The position numbers and the translations under genes were made by a program. The notes under the pieces are model-generated. The model saw only the letters and a list, made by a program, of their open reading frames with translations, had not been told where the DNA came from and ran no database searches. This document shows, piece after piece, positions 35,465-44,155 of a stretch of DNA of 62,422 nt (position 1 is the stretch's first letter; every line of letters begins with the position of its first letter). This stretch comes from Rhodococcus sp. HM1 (GTDB lineage: Bacteria > Actinomycetota > Actinomycetes > Mycobacteriales > Mycobacteriaceae). Where the stretch lies: positions 1 to 62,422 of the forward strand of contig NZ_JALPTB010000040.1 of the NCBI RefSeq assembly GCF_023218075.1. The letters are read 5' to 3'.

Positions 35465-36613
35465 TCACCGGGCGGCGGTCGTCCACGGGTCGGTGCGCAG
35501 CTCACTGACCCGCGCGGCCCACCCCGGGCGATCCCCGAACGCGGCATCGAGTACACCGCGGGCCTGCTCGCACCACGGGTATTCGCTGGCCCAGTGCGCG
35601 ACGTCGACCAGCGCCGGGCCGCCGGCGCGCAGGTGCTCGTCGGCGGGGTGGTGCCGCAGATCGGCGGTGACGTAGGCGTCGACGCCGAGTTTCGCGACGG
35701 TCCCGAGGAACGAGTCGCCGGATCCGCCGCACACGGCCACGGTGCGGATCTGCCGGTCCGGGTCGCCGGCGCCGCGCACACCCCATTCGGTGGTGGGCAG
35801 CGCGGCCGCGACCGTCTCGGTGAATGCGCGGAAGGTCTGCGGTTCGGATAGTTCGCCGACGCGGCCGAGGCCCCGGGAGCTGGGCAGTTCGGCCAGTTCG
35901 AACACGTCGAAGGCGGGTTCCTCGTAGGGGTGCGCCGAGCGCAGGGCGGCGAGGACCGCCGAGCGGGCGCGGCGCGGCGCGATCACCTCGATGCGATCCT
36001 CGGCGACCCGTTCGAGTTCGCCGACGCTGCCGATCGCCGGGTCCGCGCCGGTGAGCGGCCGGAACTGTCCGGTGCCCGAGGCGGTCCAGCAGCATTCCCG
36101 GTAGTTGCCGATCGCTCCCGCCCCCGCGGCGAACAGGGCGTCGCGCACGGTGTCGGCGGCCTCGGACGGAACCATCACCACCCACTTGTCGGTGGCCGGT
36201 TCCGGCTTCGGTTCCAGGGGTCGCAGCCCGGTCAGGCCGAGCGCCTGCGCGAGCGCGTCGGACACGCCGGGGTCGGCACGGTCCGCGTTGGTGTGGGCGG
36301 TGAACAGGGCGCAGCCGCCGCGGATCAGCTTGTGGATCAGTGCGCCCTTCGGGGTGTGGGCACCGACGGTGTCGACACCGCGCAGCAGCAGCGGATGGTG
36401 CACAAGCAGCAGCTGCGCTCCCCACGCGAGGGCTTCGTCGACGACCGCGGCGGTCGCGTCGACGGCCAGCAGCACCTTGCTCGCCGGTTCGTCGGGGTCA
36501 CCGGCGACGAGGCCGACCGAATCCCACGACTCGGCCAGCGACGGCGGGTAGGCCGCCTCCAGCACCCCGATCACCTCACGCAGCCGCACCTCACGCAAAG
36601 TCGCCGCCGACAC
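35465..36613 (-). CDS. Nif3-like dinuclear metal centre hexameric protein
   Basis: A 382-residue Nif3/YqfO-type protein, with the insert domain in the middle (about 125-250). Metal ligands are visible in [14 protein letters not shown] and [20 protein letters not shown] at the N-terminal part and [20 protein letters not shown] near the C-terminus. GTP cyclohydrolase 1 type 2 is an alternative name often given to the family without proof. It heads a minus-strand run with the zinc-ribbon and RNase H genes and is divergent from the HAD gene. Confidence 0.94.
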   Translation of the reverse strand: MSAATLREVRLREVIGVLEAAYPPSLAESWDSVGLVAGDPDEPASKVLLAVDATAAVVDEALAWGAQLLLVHHPLLLRGVDTVGAHTPKGALIHKLIRGGCALFTAHTNADRADPGVSDALAQALGLTGLRPLEPKPEPATDKWVVMVPSEAADTVRDALFAAGAGAIGNYRECCWTASGTGQFRPLTGADPAIGSVGELERVAEDRIEVIAPRRARSAVLAALRSAHPYEEPAFDVFELAELPSSRGLGRVGELSEPQTFRAFTETVAAALPTTEWGVRGAGDPDRQIRTVAVCGGSGDSFLGTVAKLGVDAYVTADLRHHPADEHLRAGGPALVDVAHWASEYPWCEQARGVLDAAFGDRPGWAARVSELRTDPWTTAAR

Positions 36614-36692
36614 GTGCCCTCCTCGCCCGTCGTCCGTCGTTCCGAGACGACCCTACGCGGCGCCCGCGGCGGGCAGCAGCGACAATGGGCCG

Positions 36693-37391
36693 GTGACTCT
36701 CCTCGTCGACACCCGCCCTCCGGTGCTGCCGTCGCCGGTGGTGCTGTTCGATCTCGACGGCACCCTCACCGATTCCGCGACCGGTGTGATCAACGGGTTC
36801 CGGCACGCGCTGGCGACCCTCGGCGTCGAGGTACCGACCGGCAATCTCGTGCGGCTGCTGGGTCCGCCGATGACCGATTCGCTGCGCGCGCTCGGTCTCG
36901 ACGACGACCAGGTGGATCGGGGCACCGCCGCCTACCGCGAGTACTACGCGGCAACCGGCTGGGCGGAGAACGCCCTGTTCGACGGGGTCGAGACGATGCT
37001 GAACGCGGTGCGCGGCGCCGGGAGCCGGCTCGCGATCGCGACGTCGAAGAACGAGGTGTTCGCCGAGCGGATCCTGCGGCACTTCGGGGTGGCGGACGCG
37101 TTCGAGTTCATCGGCGGGGCCAGCCCCGACGGCAGCCGCCGCGCAAAGGACGACGTGGTCGCGCACAGTCTCGCCGCACTGGGCATCGAACCGGTCGAGG
37201 CCCACGCCGGCGGCACCGCCGGGGTCGTGATGGTCGGCGACCGCGAACACGACGTGCACGGCGCCGGCCGGTTCGGGATCCCGACGGTGTTCGTCGAGTA
37301 CGGCTACGGCGCCGCCGACGAATCCGAACAAGCGCACACGGCCGTCGGCAGCGTCGCCGAACTGGGGAGGATCCTCACCGGTGAGTGCTGA
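36693..37391 (+). CDS. HAD family hydrolase, possibly PtkA-like
   Basis: A 232-residue haloacid dehalogenase-like enzyme with a phosphoglycolate-phosphatase form. Motif I is VVLFDLDGTLTDSATGVING, motif II IATSKN, motif III lysine in RRAKDDVVAHSL and motif IV VVMVGDREHDVHGA, G. It overlaps ptpA by 11 bases. At this locus in M. tuberculosis the HAD-fold protein PtkA is reported as a tyrosine kinase whose substrate is PtpA, so a functional pair is plausible; by sequence alone phosphatase is the safer call. The start is GTG 36693. Confidence 0.9.
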   Translation: MTLLVDTRPPVLPSPVVLFDLDGTLTDSATGVINGFRHALATLGVEVPTGNLVRLLGPPMTDSLRALGLDDDQVDRGTAAYREYYAATGWAENALFDGVETMLNAVRGAGSRLAIATSKNEVFAERILRHFGVADAFEFIGGASPDGSRRAKDDVVAHSLAALGIEPVEAHAGGTAGVVMVGDREHDVHGAGRFGIPTVFVEYGYGAADESEQAHTAVGSVAELGRILTGEC

Positions 37392-37848
37392 CGCTCTGCA
37401 TGTGACGTTCGTGTGCACCGGCAACATCTGCCGGTCCCCGATGGCCGAGAAGATCTTCGCCCACCATCTGCAGAAGGAGGGGCTCGACGGACGGGTGCGG
37501 GTGAGCAGCGCCGGCACGCACGGCTGGCACATCGGCGCCGAGGCCGATCCGCGCACCAACGCGGTGCTGCAACGCCACGGCTACCCGACGGGTCACCAGG
37601 CTGCGCAGCTCGGCGCCGAGCATCTCGAAGCCGACCTCGTGGTGGCCCTGGCCACCGGGCACGACCGCGCACTCGCGCATCTGGGGGTGCCCACCGAGCG
37701 CCGTGCCCTGCTCCGCAGCTTCGATCCGGACGCCGACACCGATTCGGTACCGGACCCCTACTACGGCGGTCTGCCGGAGTTCGAGCTGGTGCGCGAGCAG
37801 ATCGAGGCGGCGATTCCGGGGCTGCTCGCATGGGTGCGGGAACGGTGA
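37381..37848 (+). CDS. ptpA: Low-molecular-weight protein tyrosine phosphatase
   Basis: A 155-residue LMW-PTP. The P-loop is VCTGNICRSPMAEKIF with the catalytic Cys and Arg (CX5R) and the general acid is in SVPDPYYGG near residue 120. It dephosphorylates phosphotyrosine proteins; the mycobacterial enzyme is secreted into macrophages. It is coupled to the upstream HAD gene by an 11-base overlap and is followed 28 bases later by the SURF1 gene, as in mycobacteria. Confidence 0.94.
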   Translation: MSADALHVTFVCTGNICRSPMAEKIFAHHLQKEGLDGRVRVSSAGTHGWHIGAEADPRTNAVLQRHGYPTGHQAAQLGAEHLEADLVVALATGHDRALAHLGVPTERRALLRSFDPDADTDSVPDPYYGGLPEFELVREQIEAAIPGLLAWVRER

Positions 37849-37876
37849 GGCACAGCTCACGGGCTACCGTGGACAC

Positions 37877-38707
37877 GTGCGACGTCTGAAGTTTCTGCTG
37901 CGCCCGAGCTGGTTCTTGCTGGCCGTGGTGGTCGTCGGCTTCGCCTACGCATGCTTCACGGTCCTCGCGCCGTGGCAGCTCGGCAAGAACACCAGCACGA
38001 GTGAACGCAACGACCGGATCGCCGAATCGCTCTCGCAGGATCCGGTTCCCGTCGGTGAGCTGGTCGGCGACGGGGAACCCGCGCAGGACGACGAGTGGCG
38101 ACGGGTCACCGCGACCGGCAGCTACCTTCCGGACTCCGACGTGCTGGTCCGGTTGCGCAGCGTCGAGTCCCAGCCCGCGTACGAGGTGCTCACCCCGTTC
38201 ACCCTGGACGACGGGCGCGCGGTGCTGGTCAACCGCGGCTACGTCCGTCCCGCACTCGGCACCGAGGTTCCGGCGATCGAGCCGGCCCCGACCGGGCAGG
38301 TGACCCTCGAGGCGCGCATCCGCATGTCAGAAGGCACCGTGCCCGGCAAGGAACCGTTCCGGGACGCCGGGTTCCTGCAGGTGTACTACATCGACACCCC
38401 GCAGGTCGCGGCGGCCACGGGCCTCGACCTGGCCGGCGGCTACCTGCAGCTCGCCGAGGGGCAGCCCGGGGGTCTCGGCACCATCCCGCTGCCGCAGCTC
38501 GACGCCGGACCGTACCTGTCGTACGGCCTGCAGTGGCTGGCGTTCGGCATCATGGCGCCGCTGGGGCTCGGCTACGTCGTGTGGGCGGAGCTGCGCGAAC
38601 GACGCAAGGAGAAGGCGCAGACCGCCGAGGTACCGGACCCGGAGACCCCGCCGGCGCCGCGCACCACAGAAGAGAAACTGGCCGACCGCTACGGCCGGTC
38701 GCGGTGA
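37877..38707 (+). CDS. SURF1 family cytochrome oxidase biogenesis protein
   Basis: A 276-residue integral membrane protein required for assembly of the heme-copper oxidase. TM1 is at about 8-30 (FLLAVVVVGFAYACFTVLAP) followed by the family's WQLGKN. The extracytoplasmic domain has RRVTATGSYLPDSDVLV and RAVLVNRGYV. TM2 is at about 217-240 before a charged tail. GTG 37877 directly begins the positively charged lead VRRLKFLLRPSW. Its stop meets an optional GTG start of the next gene. Confidence 0.94.
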   Translation: MRRLKFLLRPSWFLLAVVVVGFAYACFTVLAPWQLGKNTSTSERNDRIAESLSQDPVPVGELVGDGEPAQDDEWRRVTATGSYLPDSDVLVRLRSVESQPAYEVLTPFTLDDGRAVLVNRGYVRPALGTEVPAIEPAPTGQVTLEARIRMSEGTVPGKEPFRDAGFLQVYYIDTPQVAAATGLDLAGGYLQLAEGQPGGLGTIPLPQLDAGPYLSYGLQWLAFGIMAPLGLGYVVWAELRERRKEKAQTAEVPDPETPPAPRTTEEKLADRYGRSR

Positions 38708-38748
38708 GCGCACCGCACGACAACCGCGAAACGCCCGAGGAGCATCCG

Positions 38749-39108
38749 ATGTACGCGTCCGTCGACGACTATCTGGCCGACAAGGACCCCGCCGGCGTCG
38801 AGGGGTTCCTCCGGTTCCGGGACATGGTGCTGGCACTCGGCGCCGATGTCGACGAGCGCGTGCGCCGGTCGGATGTCGCGTGGGCCCGCGACCGGGTGTT
38901 CGCGGCGGCGTTCGTGTACTCGACGCGACTCGAGGTCGCGATCGATCTGCAGCGGCGCATCCATCACCCGCAACTGCGGGAGGCATTCCCGACGACGGAC
39001 ACGGTGACCACCCACCGGCTGAGCATCACCTCGCCGGACCAACTCGACGACCACGTCGCGACGCTGCTGGCCGAGGCGTACAAGACCGCCGGCACCGACG
39101 GCGACTGA
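38749..39108 (+). CDS. DUF5655-like small protein
   Basis: A 119-residue cytoplasmic protein with YASVDDYLADKDPAGVEGFL, then FVYSTRLEVAIDLQRRIHHP and ITSPDQLDDHVATLLAEAY, a pattern seen in DUF5655-type proteins; no function is known. ATG 38749 has GAGGAG six bases upstream. A GTG at 38704 in the same frame overlaps the SURF1 stop (GTGA) and would add 15 residues, so coupled initiation there is a real alternative. Confidence 0.82.
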   Translation: MYASVDDYLADKDPAGVEGFLRFRDMVLALGADVDERVRRSDVAWARDRVFAAAFVYSTRLEVAIDLQRRIHHPQLREAFPTTDTVTTHRLSITSPDQLDDHVATLLAEAYKTAGTDGD

Positions 39109-39174
39109 TCGCCGCCGGCTCCGTCCCACCCGCGGTCGGCACGGCCGCACCACCGCGTCCGGCACAATGATCAG

Positions 39175-39828
39175 GTGCCCGAGATCGGTTCCCGGGCCCT
39201 GTCCGGGTTCGGTGTCCGCGCCTGGCGATACGTTCGCCGCGCGCCGGGAACGTTCGTGTGGCTCGGGATCCTGCTCGTCACCTCCACGATCGCGCGGCAG
39301 CTGTCGCCGGCCGCGCTGACGGAGGTGCTCGGCGACCGGTCCACGAACCTGCATCACCTGGCCGAGGACCCGATCCGGGTGCTGATCGTCAGCGCCTTGT
39401 GGCTCGCCGGAGGCAGCTGGATCTGGTATTTCGCGCTCTACAACCTCTTCCACGTGGCGGCCGAACGGTGGCTCGGCACCGCGCGCTGGCTGGGCGTGTG
39501 CGTACTCGCCCACGTCGGAGCGACGTATCTGAGCGAGGGCCTTCTCTATCTGGCGATCCGGCACGGCGACGCTCCCGCCTCCGCCGTGAACACCCTCGAT
39601 GTGGGCGTCAGTTATGCGTTGGCGGGGGTCGTCGCGGTGCTGGTGTACCGGATCCCGGCACCGTGGCGGTTTGCCTATGCCGGTGTTGTCGTGATCGTGT
39701 ACGCGATCCCGTTGTTCGGGGCTCTGACATTCACCGATGTCGGGCATTTCAGCGCCGTCCTGATCGGTTTCGCGTGCTATCCGCTGACGCGGCGGCGCCG
39801 GGTTCGCTCGTGTGTGCGGTCCCCTTAG
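39175..39828 (+). CDS. Rhomboid-like membrane protein
   Basis: A 217-residue protein with about six TM helices. It resembles actinobacterial rhomboid-like proteins: YNLFHVAAERWLGTARWL corresponds to the conserved N-H-x3-E-x3-G helix of the fold. DVGVSYALAGVVAVLVYRIP takes the place of the GxSG nucleophile helix and DVGHFSAVLIGFACYPL supplies the late His. Because GVSY replaces GxSG it may or may not be a protease. The start is GTG 39175. Its last 4 bases overlap the convergent MFS gene. Confidence 0.82.
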   Translation: MPEIGSRALSGFGVRAWRYVRRAPGTFVWLGILLVTSTIARQLSPAALTEVLGDRSTNLHHLAEDPIRVLIVSALWLAGGSWIWYFALYNLFHVAAERWLGTARWLGVCVLAHVGATYLSEGLLYLAIRHGDAPASAVNTLDVGVSYALAGVVAVLVYRIPAPWRFAYAGVVVIVYAIPLFGALTFTDVGHFSAVLIGFACYPLTRRRRVRSCVRSP

Positions 39829-41285
39829 CTGCGCTCCGGCCGGCTGCGATCCGGCCGCCCGATGAAGAACGACACGGCCAGCGCGAGGAGCGAGACGACC
39901 CCGCCGTACAGGAACGCGGTGTGGATACCGGCCTGGGCGGCGTCGATCCCGGTGGCCCCCTCGGCGAGGCGGGACGTCGCCGTGTAGGTCATGACCGTGA
40001 CGAACAGTGCCGTGCCGGCGGCGCCGGCCAGCTGCTGGATCGTGCTGAAGATCGCACTTCCGTGCGAGTACAGCTCGTCCGGAAGCGCCCCCAGCGACGA
40101 GGTCATCAGCGGTGTCATGACCGACGCGAGTCCACCCATCAGCAGCGAGTGGATCAGCACGACCATCGGCAGTGGTGACTCGGTGTCGAGCATCGCCATC
40201 AGCCACAGCGCCGCGGCGACGACGGCTGCGCCCGAGATGACGAGCACGCGCGGGCCGGTGCGGTCGTAGATCCGGCCGACGAACGGCGACAGCACGCCCA
40301 TGACGAGGCCACCGGGCAGCAACAGCAGACCCGTGGTGAGGATGTCGATGCCGCGGACGTTCTGCAGGTAGAGCGGCAGCAGGATCAGGGCGCCGAACAG
40401 CGCCATCATGCTGATCACGAGCATGCCGAGACCGAGGCTGAACGCCGGCGTCGAGAACGGGCGCAGGTCGAGCAGGGCGCGGCCGTCGGATTGCCGGGAG
40501 ATCTGCCGCAGCACGAACACGGCCAGCGCGACGACGCCGACGGCGAGCGGCACCCACGCCGGGACCTGCGAGTCCTCCGCGGAGTGGCCGATGCTGCTCA
40601 GCCCGTACACGATGCCGCCGAACGCGAGTGCCGACAACACGACCGAGATCACGTCGAGCGGCGCCTTGCCGGTGGTGGTGACATTCTTGACCAGGACCGA
40701 TCCGGCGACGAACGCGACGAGCGAGATCGGCAGGACGATCCAGAACATCCAGCGCCAGTCGAACGCGTCGAGGACGATGCCGGAAATGGTGGGGCCGATC
40801 GCGGGTGCGACCGCGATGACGATGGAGATGATGCCCATCATGCGTCCGCGCCGGGCGGCCGGAACGACACGCAGCACGGTGGTCATCAGCAGCGGCAGCA
40901 TGATGGCCGTGCCCACCGCCTGGGTGATCCGGCCCGCCAGCAGCAGCCCGAATCCGGGCGCGGACGCCGCGAACAGCGTGCCCAGGCTGAACACACCCAT
41001 CGAGGCCATGAACATCGGCCGCAGCGGGAAGCGCTGGAACAGATAGCCGGTGGTCGGGATGACGACGGCCATCGTCAGCAGGAACCCGGTGGTGAGCCAC
41101 TGGGCGGTGCTCGCGGAGATGTCGAGGTCCACCATGAGCCGCGGCAGGGCGACGCTCATGATCGTCTCGTTGAGGATCATCACGAACGTCGCGACGACCA
41201 GCACACCGATCAGCAGTCCGCTTCCGGGTGCCATCCTTTCCTCGGCGTCGGCGTCCAGGTGCTCTTGCGCCTGTGATGTCTGCAT
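39825..41285 (-). CDS. MFS drug efflux transporter, DHA2 (14-TM) family
   Basis: A 486-residue proton antiporter of the EmrB/QacA type with 14 predicted helices. Characteristic segments are MSVALPRLMVDLDISASTAQ, WLTTGFLLTMAVVIPTTGYL, the motif-C-like IAVAPAIGPTISGIVLDAFDW and LLPGGLVMGVLSPFVGRIYD. ATG 41285 (MQTSQAQEHLDADAEER) is used; a GTG 12 codons upstream is also open and neither has a strong ribosome site. The last bases overlap the convergent rhomboid-like gene. The substrate is unknown. Confidence 0.92.
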   Translation of the reverse strand: MQTSQAQEHLDADAEERMAPGSGLLIGVLVVATFVMILNETIMSVALPRLMVDLDISASTAQWLTTGFLLTMAVVIPTTGYLFQRFPLRPMFMASMGVFSLGTLFAASAPGFGLLLAGRITQAVGTAIMLPLLMTTVLRVVPAARRGRMMGIISIVIAVAPAIGPTISGIVLDAFDWRWMFWIVLPISLVAFVAGSVLVKNVTTTGKAPLDVISVVLSALAFGGIVYGLSSIGHSAEDSQVPAWVPLAVGVVALAVFVLRQISRQSDGRALLDLRPFSTPAFSLGLGMLVISMMALFGALILLPLYLQNVRGIDILTTGLLLLPGGLVMGVLSPFVGRIYDRTGPRVLVISGAAVVAAALWLMAMLDTESPLPMVVLIHSLLMGGLASVMTPLMTSSLGALPDELYSHGSAIFSTIQQLAGAAGTALFVTVMTYTATSRLAEGATGIDAAQAGIHTAFLYGGVVSLLALAVSFFIGRPDRSRPERS

Positions 41286-41488
41286 GTCGAGGAACTTTCT
41301 GGATGGTTGGTCGACCGCCACTGTCGCCGCCGATTCGGAAGGTGCCAGTCTCCTGCCGTTCGGAGACGGCCGTCAAATCGTTTTCGAATCCGACGGGCGC
41401 GCAGCGTCTTCGTGGGTGGTCGAGCAGTTCGAAGGCGGTACGGGCGATTCGGCATGAGTTGTCGCCCAGCCGACCGCACAATGTAGCG

Positions 41489-43216
41489 ATGACGCACCGG
41501 CGTACGGCGACGTCCCTGTTCGGTGTGATGCCCGGACTCGAGGCCGTTGCAACCTACCGCAGGAACTGGCTCGCGAAGGACATCGTCGCCGGCATCGTGC
41601 TGTCGACTCTGCTCGTCCCGCAGGGCATGGCGTACGCCGAACTGGCCGGGCTGCCCCCGATCACCGGCCTCTACACGAGCATCCTGTGCCTGCTCGGGTA
41701 CGCGGTGTTCGGCCCGTCCCGCATTCTCGTGCTCGGCCCGGATTCGTCGCTGGGCCCGATGATCGCGGCGACCATCCTGCCGCTCGTCGCGGCCGGAGGC
41801 GACCCGGCGCGGGCGGTCGCGCTCGCGTCGATGCTCGCGATCATGGTGGGTGTCGTCATGATCCTCGCGTCGATCGCCAAGCTCGGTTTCATCGCCGACC
41901 TGATCTCGAAGCCCACCATGATCGGCTACATGAACGGCCTGGCCCTGACCATTCTGGTCGGCCAGTTGCCGAAGCTGTTCGGGTTCTCGGTGGACTCGGA
42001 GAACTTCTTCGGGGACGTCACCGGATTCGTGCGGGGTGTGGCGAACGGGGAGACCAACGGAGCGGCGGTCGCGGTGGGGATCGGCGGGATCGCCCTGATC
42101 CTCGCGATGCAGCGGTGGGTTCCGAAGATCCCGGCGGTGCTGGTGATGGTGGTGTTGGCGATCGCGGCGGCCTCGGCATTCGGGCTGGCCGACCGCGGCG
42201 TGTCGCTCGTCGGGGAACTGCCGCAGGGTTTCCCGCCGCTGACGATTCCGCACGTGGAAGTGGACGACCTGGCGTTGCTGTTCGCCGGTGCGGTGGGGAT
42301 CGCGCTGGTGTCGCTGACCGACACGATCTCCACCGCGTCGTCGTTCGCGGCGCGCACCGGACAGGAGATCCGCGGCAACCAGGAGATGATCGGGATCGGT
42401 GCCGCGAACGTGGCCGCCGGGCTGTTCCAGGGCTTCCCGGTGAGTACGAGCGGTTCCCGGACCGCGGTCGCCGAACGTTCGGGGTCGAAGACGCAGCTCA
42501 CCGGCGTCACCGGTGCGGTGCTGATCCTCGTGATGATCGTGTTGCTGCCCGGCCTGTTCCGCAATCTCCCCCAGCCGGCGTTGGCCGCGATCGTCATCAC
42601 CGCCTCGTTGTCGCTCGCCGACATTCCCGGGACCGTCCGGTTGTGGCATCAGCGCCGGACCGAGTTCACCTTGTCGATCGTCGCGTTTCTGGGTGTCGCG
42701 ATTCTGGGCGTGCTGCCGGGCATCGCGGTCGCGGTGCTGCTGTCGGTCTTCAACATCTTCCGGCGGGCATGGTGGCCGTATCAGACGGTCCTAGGCCGCG
42801 TGCCCGGCCTCGAGGGATTCCACGACGTCACCGTGCATCCCGGCGCCCGGCACCTCTCCGGCCTCGAGATCTACCGGTTCGACGCGCCCCTGTTCTTCGC
42901 CAACGTCAAGACGTTCCGCGACAACGTGCGACGCCTGGCCCGCAGCGACCCGAAACCGCGGTGGATCCTCATCGCCGCCGAACCGATCACGGACGTCGAC
43001 ACCACCGCGGCGGACGTGCTGTTCGAACTCGATCGGGAGCTCGACGCCCAGGGCACGTCACTGGTGTTCGCCGAGCTCAAGCACCCGGTCCGGATGAAGA
43101 TCGACCGCTACGGCCTGGCCGAGGCCATCGAACCGGCGCACTTCTTCGGCACGGTCGAGGAGGCTGTCGCCGCCTACATCGAGCGCACCGGGGTCAACTG
43201 GACCACCGACTCCTGA
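41489..43216 (+). CDS. SulP family anion transporter with STAS domain
   Basis: A 575-residue SLC26/SulP permease for sulfate, bicarbonate or dicarboxylates. The membrane domain (about 25-420) has LVPQGMAYAELAGLPPITGL, LGPDSSLGPMIAAT and GFPVSTSGSRTAVAERSGSK. The C-terminal cytoplasmic STAS domain (about 440-560) has FDAPLFFANVKTFRDNVRRL and ITDVDTTAADVLFELDREL. ATG 41489 begins the family N-terminus. It diverges from the MFS gene. Substrate prediction within the family is not reliable from sequence. Confidence 0.94.
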   Translation: MTHRRTATSLFGVMPGLEAVATYRRNWLAKDIVAGIVLSTLLVPQGMAYAELAGLPPITGLYTSILCLLGYAVFGPSRILVLGPDSSLGPMIAATILPLVAAGGDPARAVALASMLAIMVGVVMILASIAKLGFIADLISKPTMIGYMNGLALTILVGQLPKLFGFSVDSENFFGDVTGFVRGVANGETNGAAVAVGIGGIALILAMQRWVPKIPAVLVMVVLAIAAASAFGLADRGVSLVGELPQGFPPLTIPHVEVDDLALLFAGAVGIALVSLTDTISTASSFAARTGQEIRGNQEMIGIGAANVAAGLFQGFPVSTSGSRTAVAERSGSKTQLTGVTGAVLILVMIVLLPGLFRNLPQPALAAIVITASLSLADIPGTVRLWHQRRTEFTLSIVAFLGVAILGVLPGIAVAVLLSVFNIFRRAWWPYQTVLGRVPGLEGFHDVTVHPGARHLSGLEIYRFDAPLFFANVKTFRDNVRRLARSDPKPRWILIAAEPITDVDTTAADVLFELDRELDAQGTSLVFAELKHPVRMKIDRYGLAEAIEPAHFFGTVEEAVAAYIERTGVNWTTDS

Positions 43217-43293
43217 TCCGATTGTCGTGTCCCCGCCCGAAACGGACCCGTCGATGCGAGGATGCGAATTCGGACACGAAGCGAAGGGAGTCG

Positions 43294-43656
43294 ATGCCGG
43301 TGCCGGCTACCACGGTGAAATCCGCACGCAAGAATCTGAAAAGCCTGGTCCGCGAGGTCAACCGTGACACGGTCGCAGTCGAGATCGTGGGTGACCAGGG
43401 CAATGCGGTGCTGATCTCGCTGGCCCGGTACACCGCGTTGCGGGAGGCGACGTTCCTGCTGCGCTCCCCCGAACTCATGGACAGCCTGCGCCGGGAGGCC
43501 GCCCGGTCGCTGTCCCCGCCGGCGCCGGGTGACGACTCCGCGGACTCCGAGCCCGCGGCGTCCGCGGAAGCGGCGGTGTCGACACCACCGCCCGAGCCGA
43601 AATCCCGCACCCGGAAGAAGAACAAGAGGAAGAAGAAGCGGGCGCACCGTCGCTGA
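43294..43656 (+). CDS. Orphan YefM/Phd-like antitoxin with basic tail
   Basis: A 120-residue protein. Residues 1-70 match YefM/Phd antitoxins: TTVKSARKNLKSLVREVNRD, then VAVEIVGDQGNAVLISLARY and EATFLLRSPELMDSLRREAA. These proteins bind DNA as dimers and neutralise a RelE/YoeB toxin. No toxin gene follows, so it is an orphan regulator or a relic. The C-terminal half is unusual: an acidic-Pro linker, then a run of Lys and Arg (KSRTRKKNKRKKKRAHRR) that could bind nucleic acid. GAAGGGAG precedes the ATG. A truncated pirin gene starts 12 bases later. Confidence 0.8.
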   Translation: MPVPATTVKSARKNLKSLVREVNRDTVAVEIVGDQGNAVLISLARYTALREATFLLRSPELMDSLRREAARSLSPPAPGDDSADSEPAASAEAAVSTPPPEPKSRTRKKNKRKKKRAHRR

Positions 43657-43668
43657 CGGGACTCGCGG

Positions 43669-44139
43669 ATGAGCGCGGGCCGCGGCATCCTGCACTCCGA
43701 ACGCAACGACCACAGCCGCGCGGACGGATCGTCGGTCACCGAACCCGTCCACGTGATCCAGATGTGGATTCCGCCGGACGAACCCGGCATCGAGCCGAGC
43801 TACCAGGAACTGCCCATCGATGCCGAACTCGACGCGGGCGCACTCGTCGTCGTCGCGTCCGGCCTGCCCCGCCACCGCAACGACGCCGCCGTCGGATTGC
43901 ACAACAGGTACGCCGGTCTGCACGCCGCCCGATTGCAGCCGGGGCAGACGGTGACGATCCCCGACGCGCCGTTCGGACACCTGTTCGTCGCACGCGGCAC
44001 CGTCGACGTCGAAGGCTCGGGACCACGCGAGCACGGAGATGCGCTGCGGCTGACCGGATCCGGCGGCCCGCGGGTCACTGCGGTCACCGACGCCGAGATC
44101 CTGATCTGGGAGATGCACGCGAGCTTCGATCGCCGGTAG
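43669..44139 (+). CDS. N-terminally truncated pirin family protein
   Basis: A 156-residue protein corresponding to the C-terminal cupin part of pirin (quercetinase-like). It begins MSAGRGILHSERNDHSRADG, a motif found near residue 95 of full-length pirins, and continues HVIQMWIPPDEPG, GLHAARLQPGQTVTIP and HLFVARGTVDVEG. The N-terminal cupin, which carries the HxH metal ligands, is absent, and the sequence upstream encodes the unrelated YefM-like protein. It may be a decayed gene that still has an open frame, or a short variant with another use. Confidence 0.72.
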   Translation: MSAGRGILHSERNDHSRADGSSVTEPVHVIQMWIPPDEPGIEPSYQELPIDAELDAGALVVVASGLPRHRNDAAVGLHNRYAGLHAARLQPGQTVTIPDAPFGHLFVARGTVDVEGSGPREHGDALRLTGSGGPRVTAVTDAEILIWEMHASFDRR

Positions 44140-44155
44140 CCCACCCCTGCCGCCG

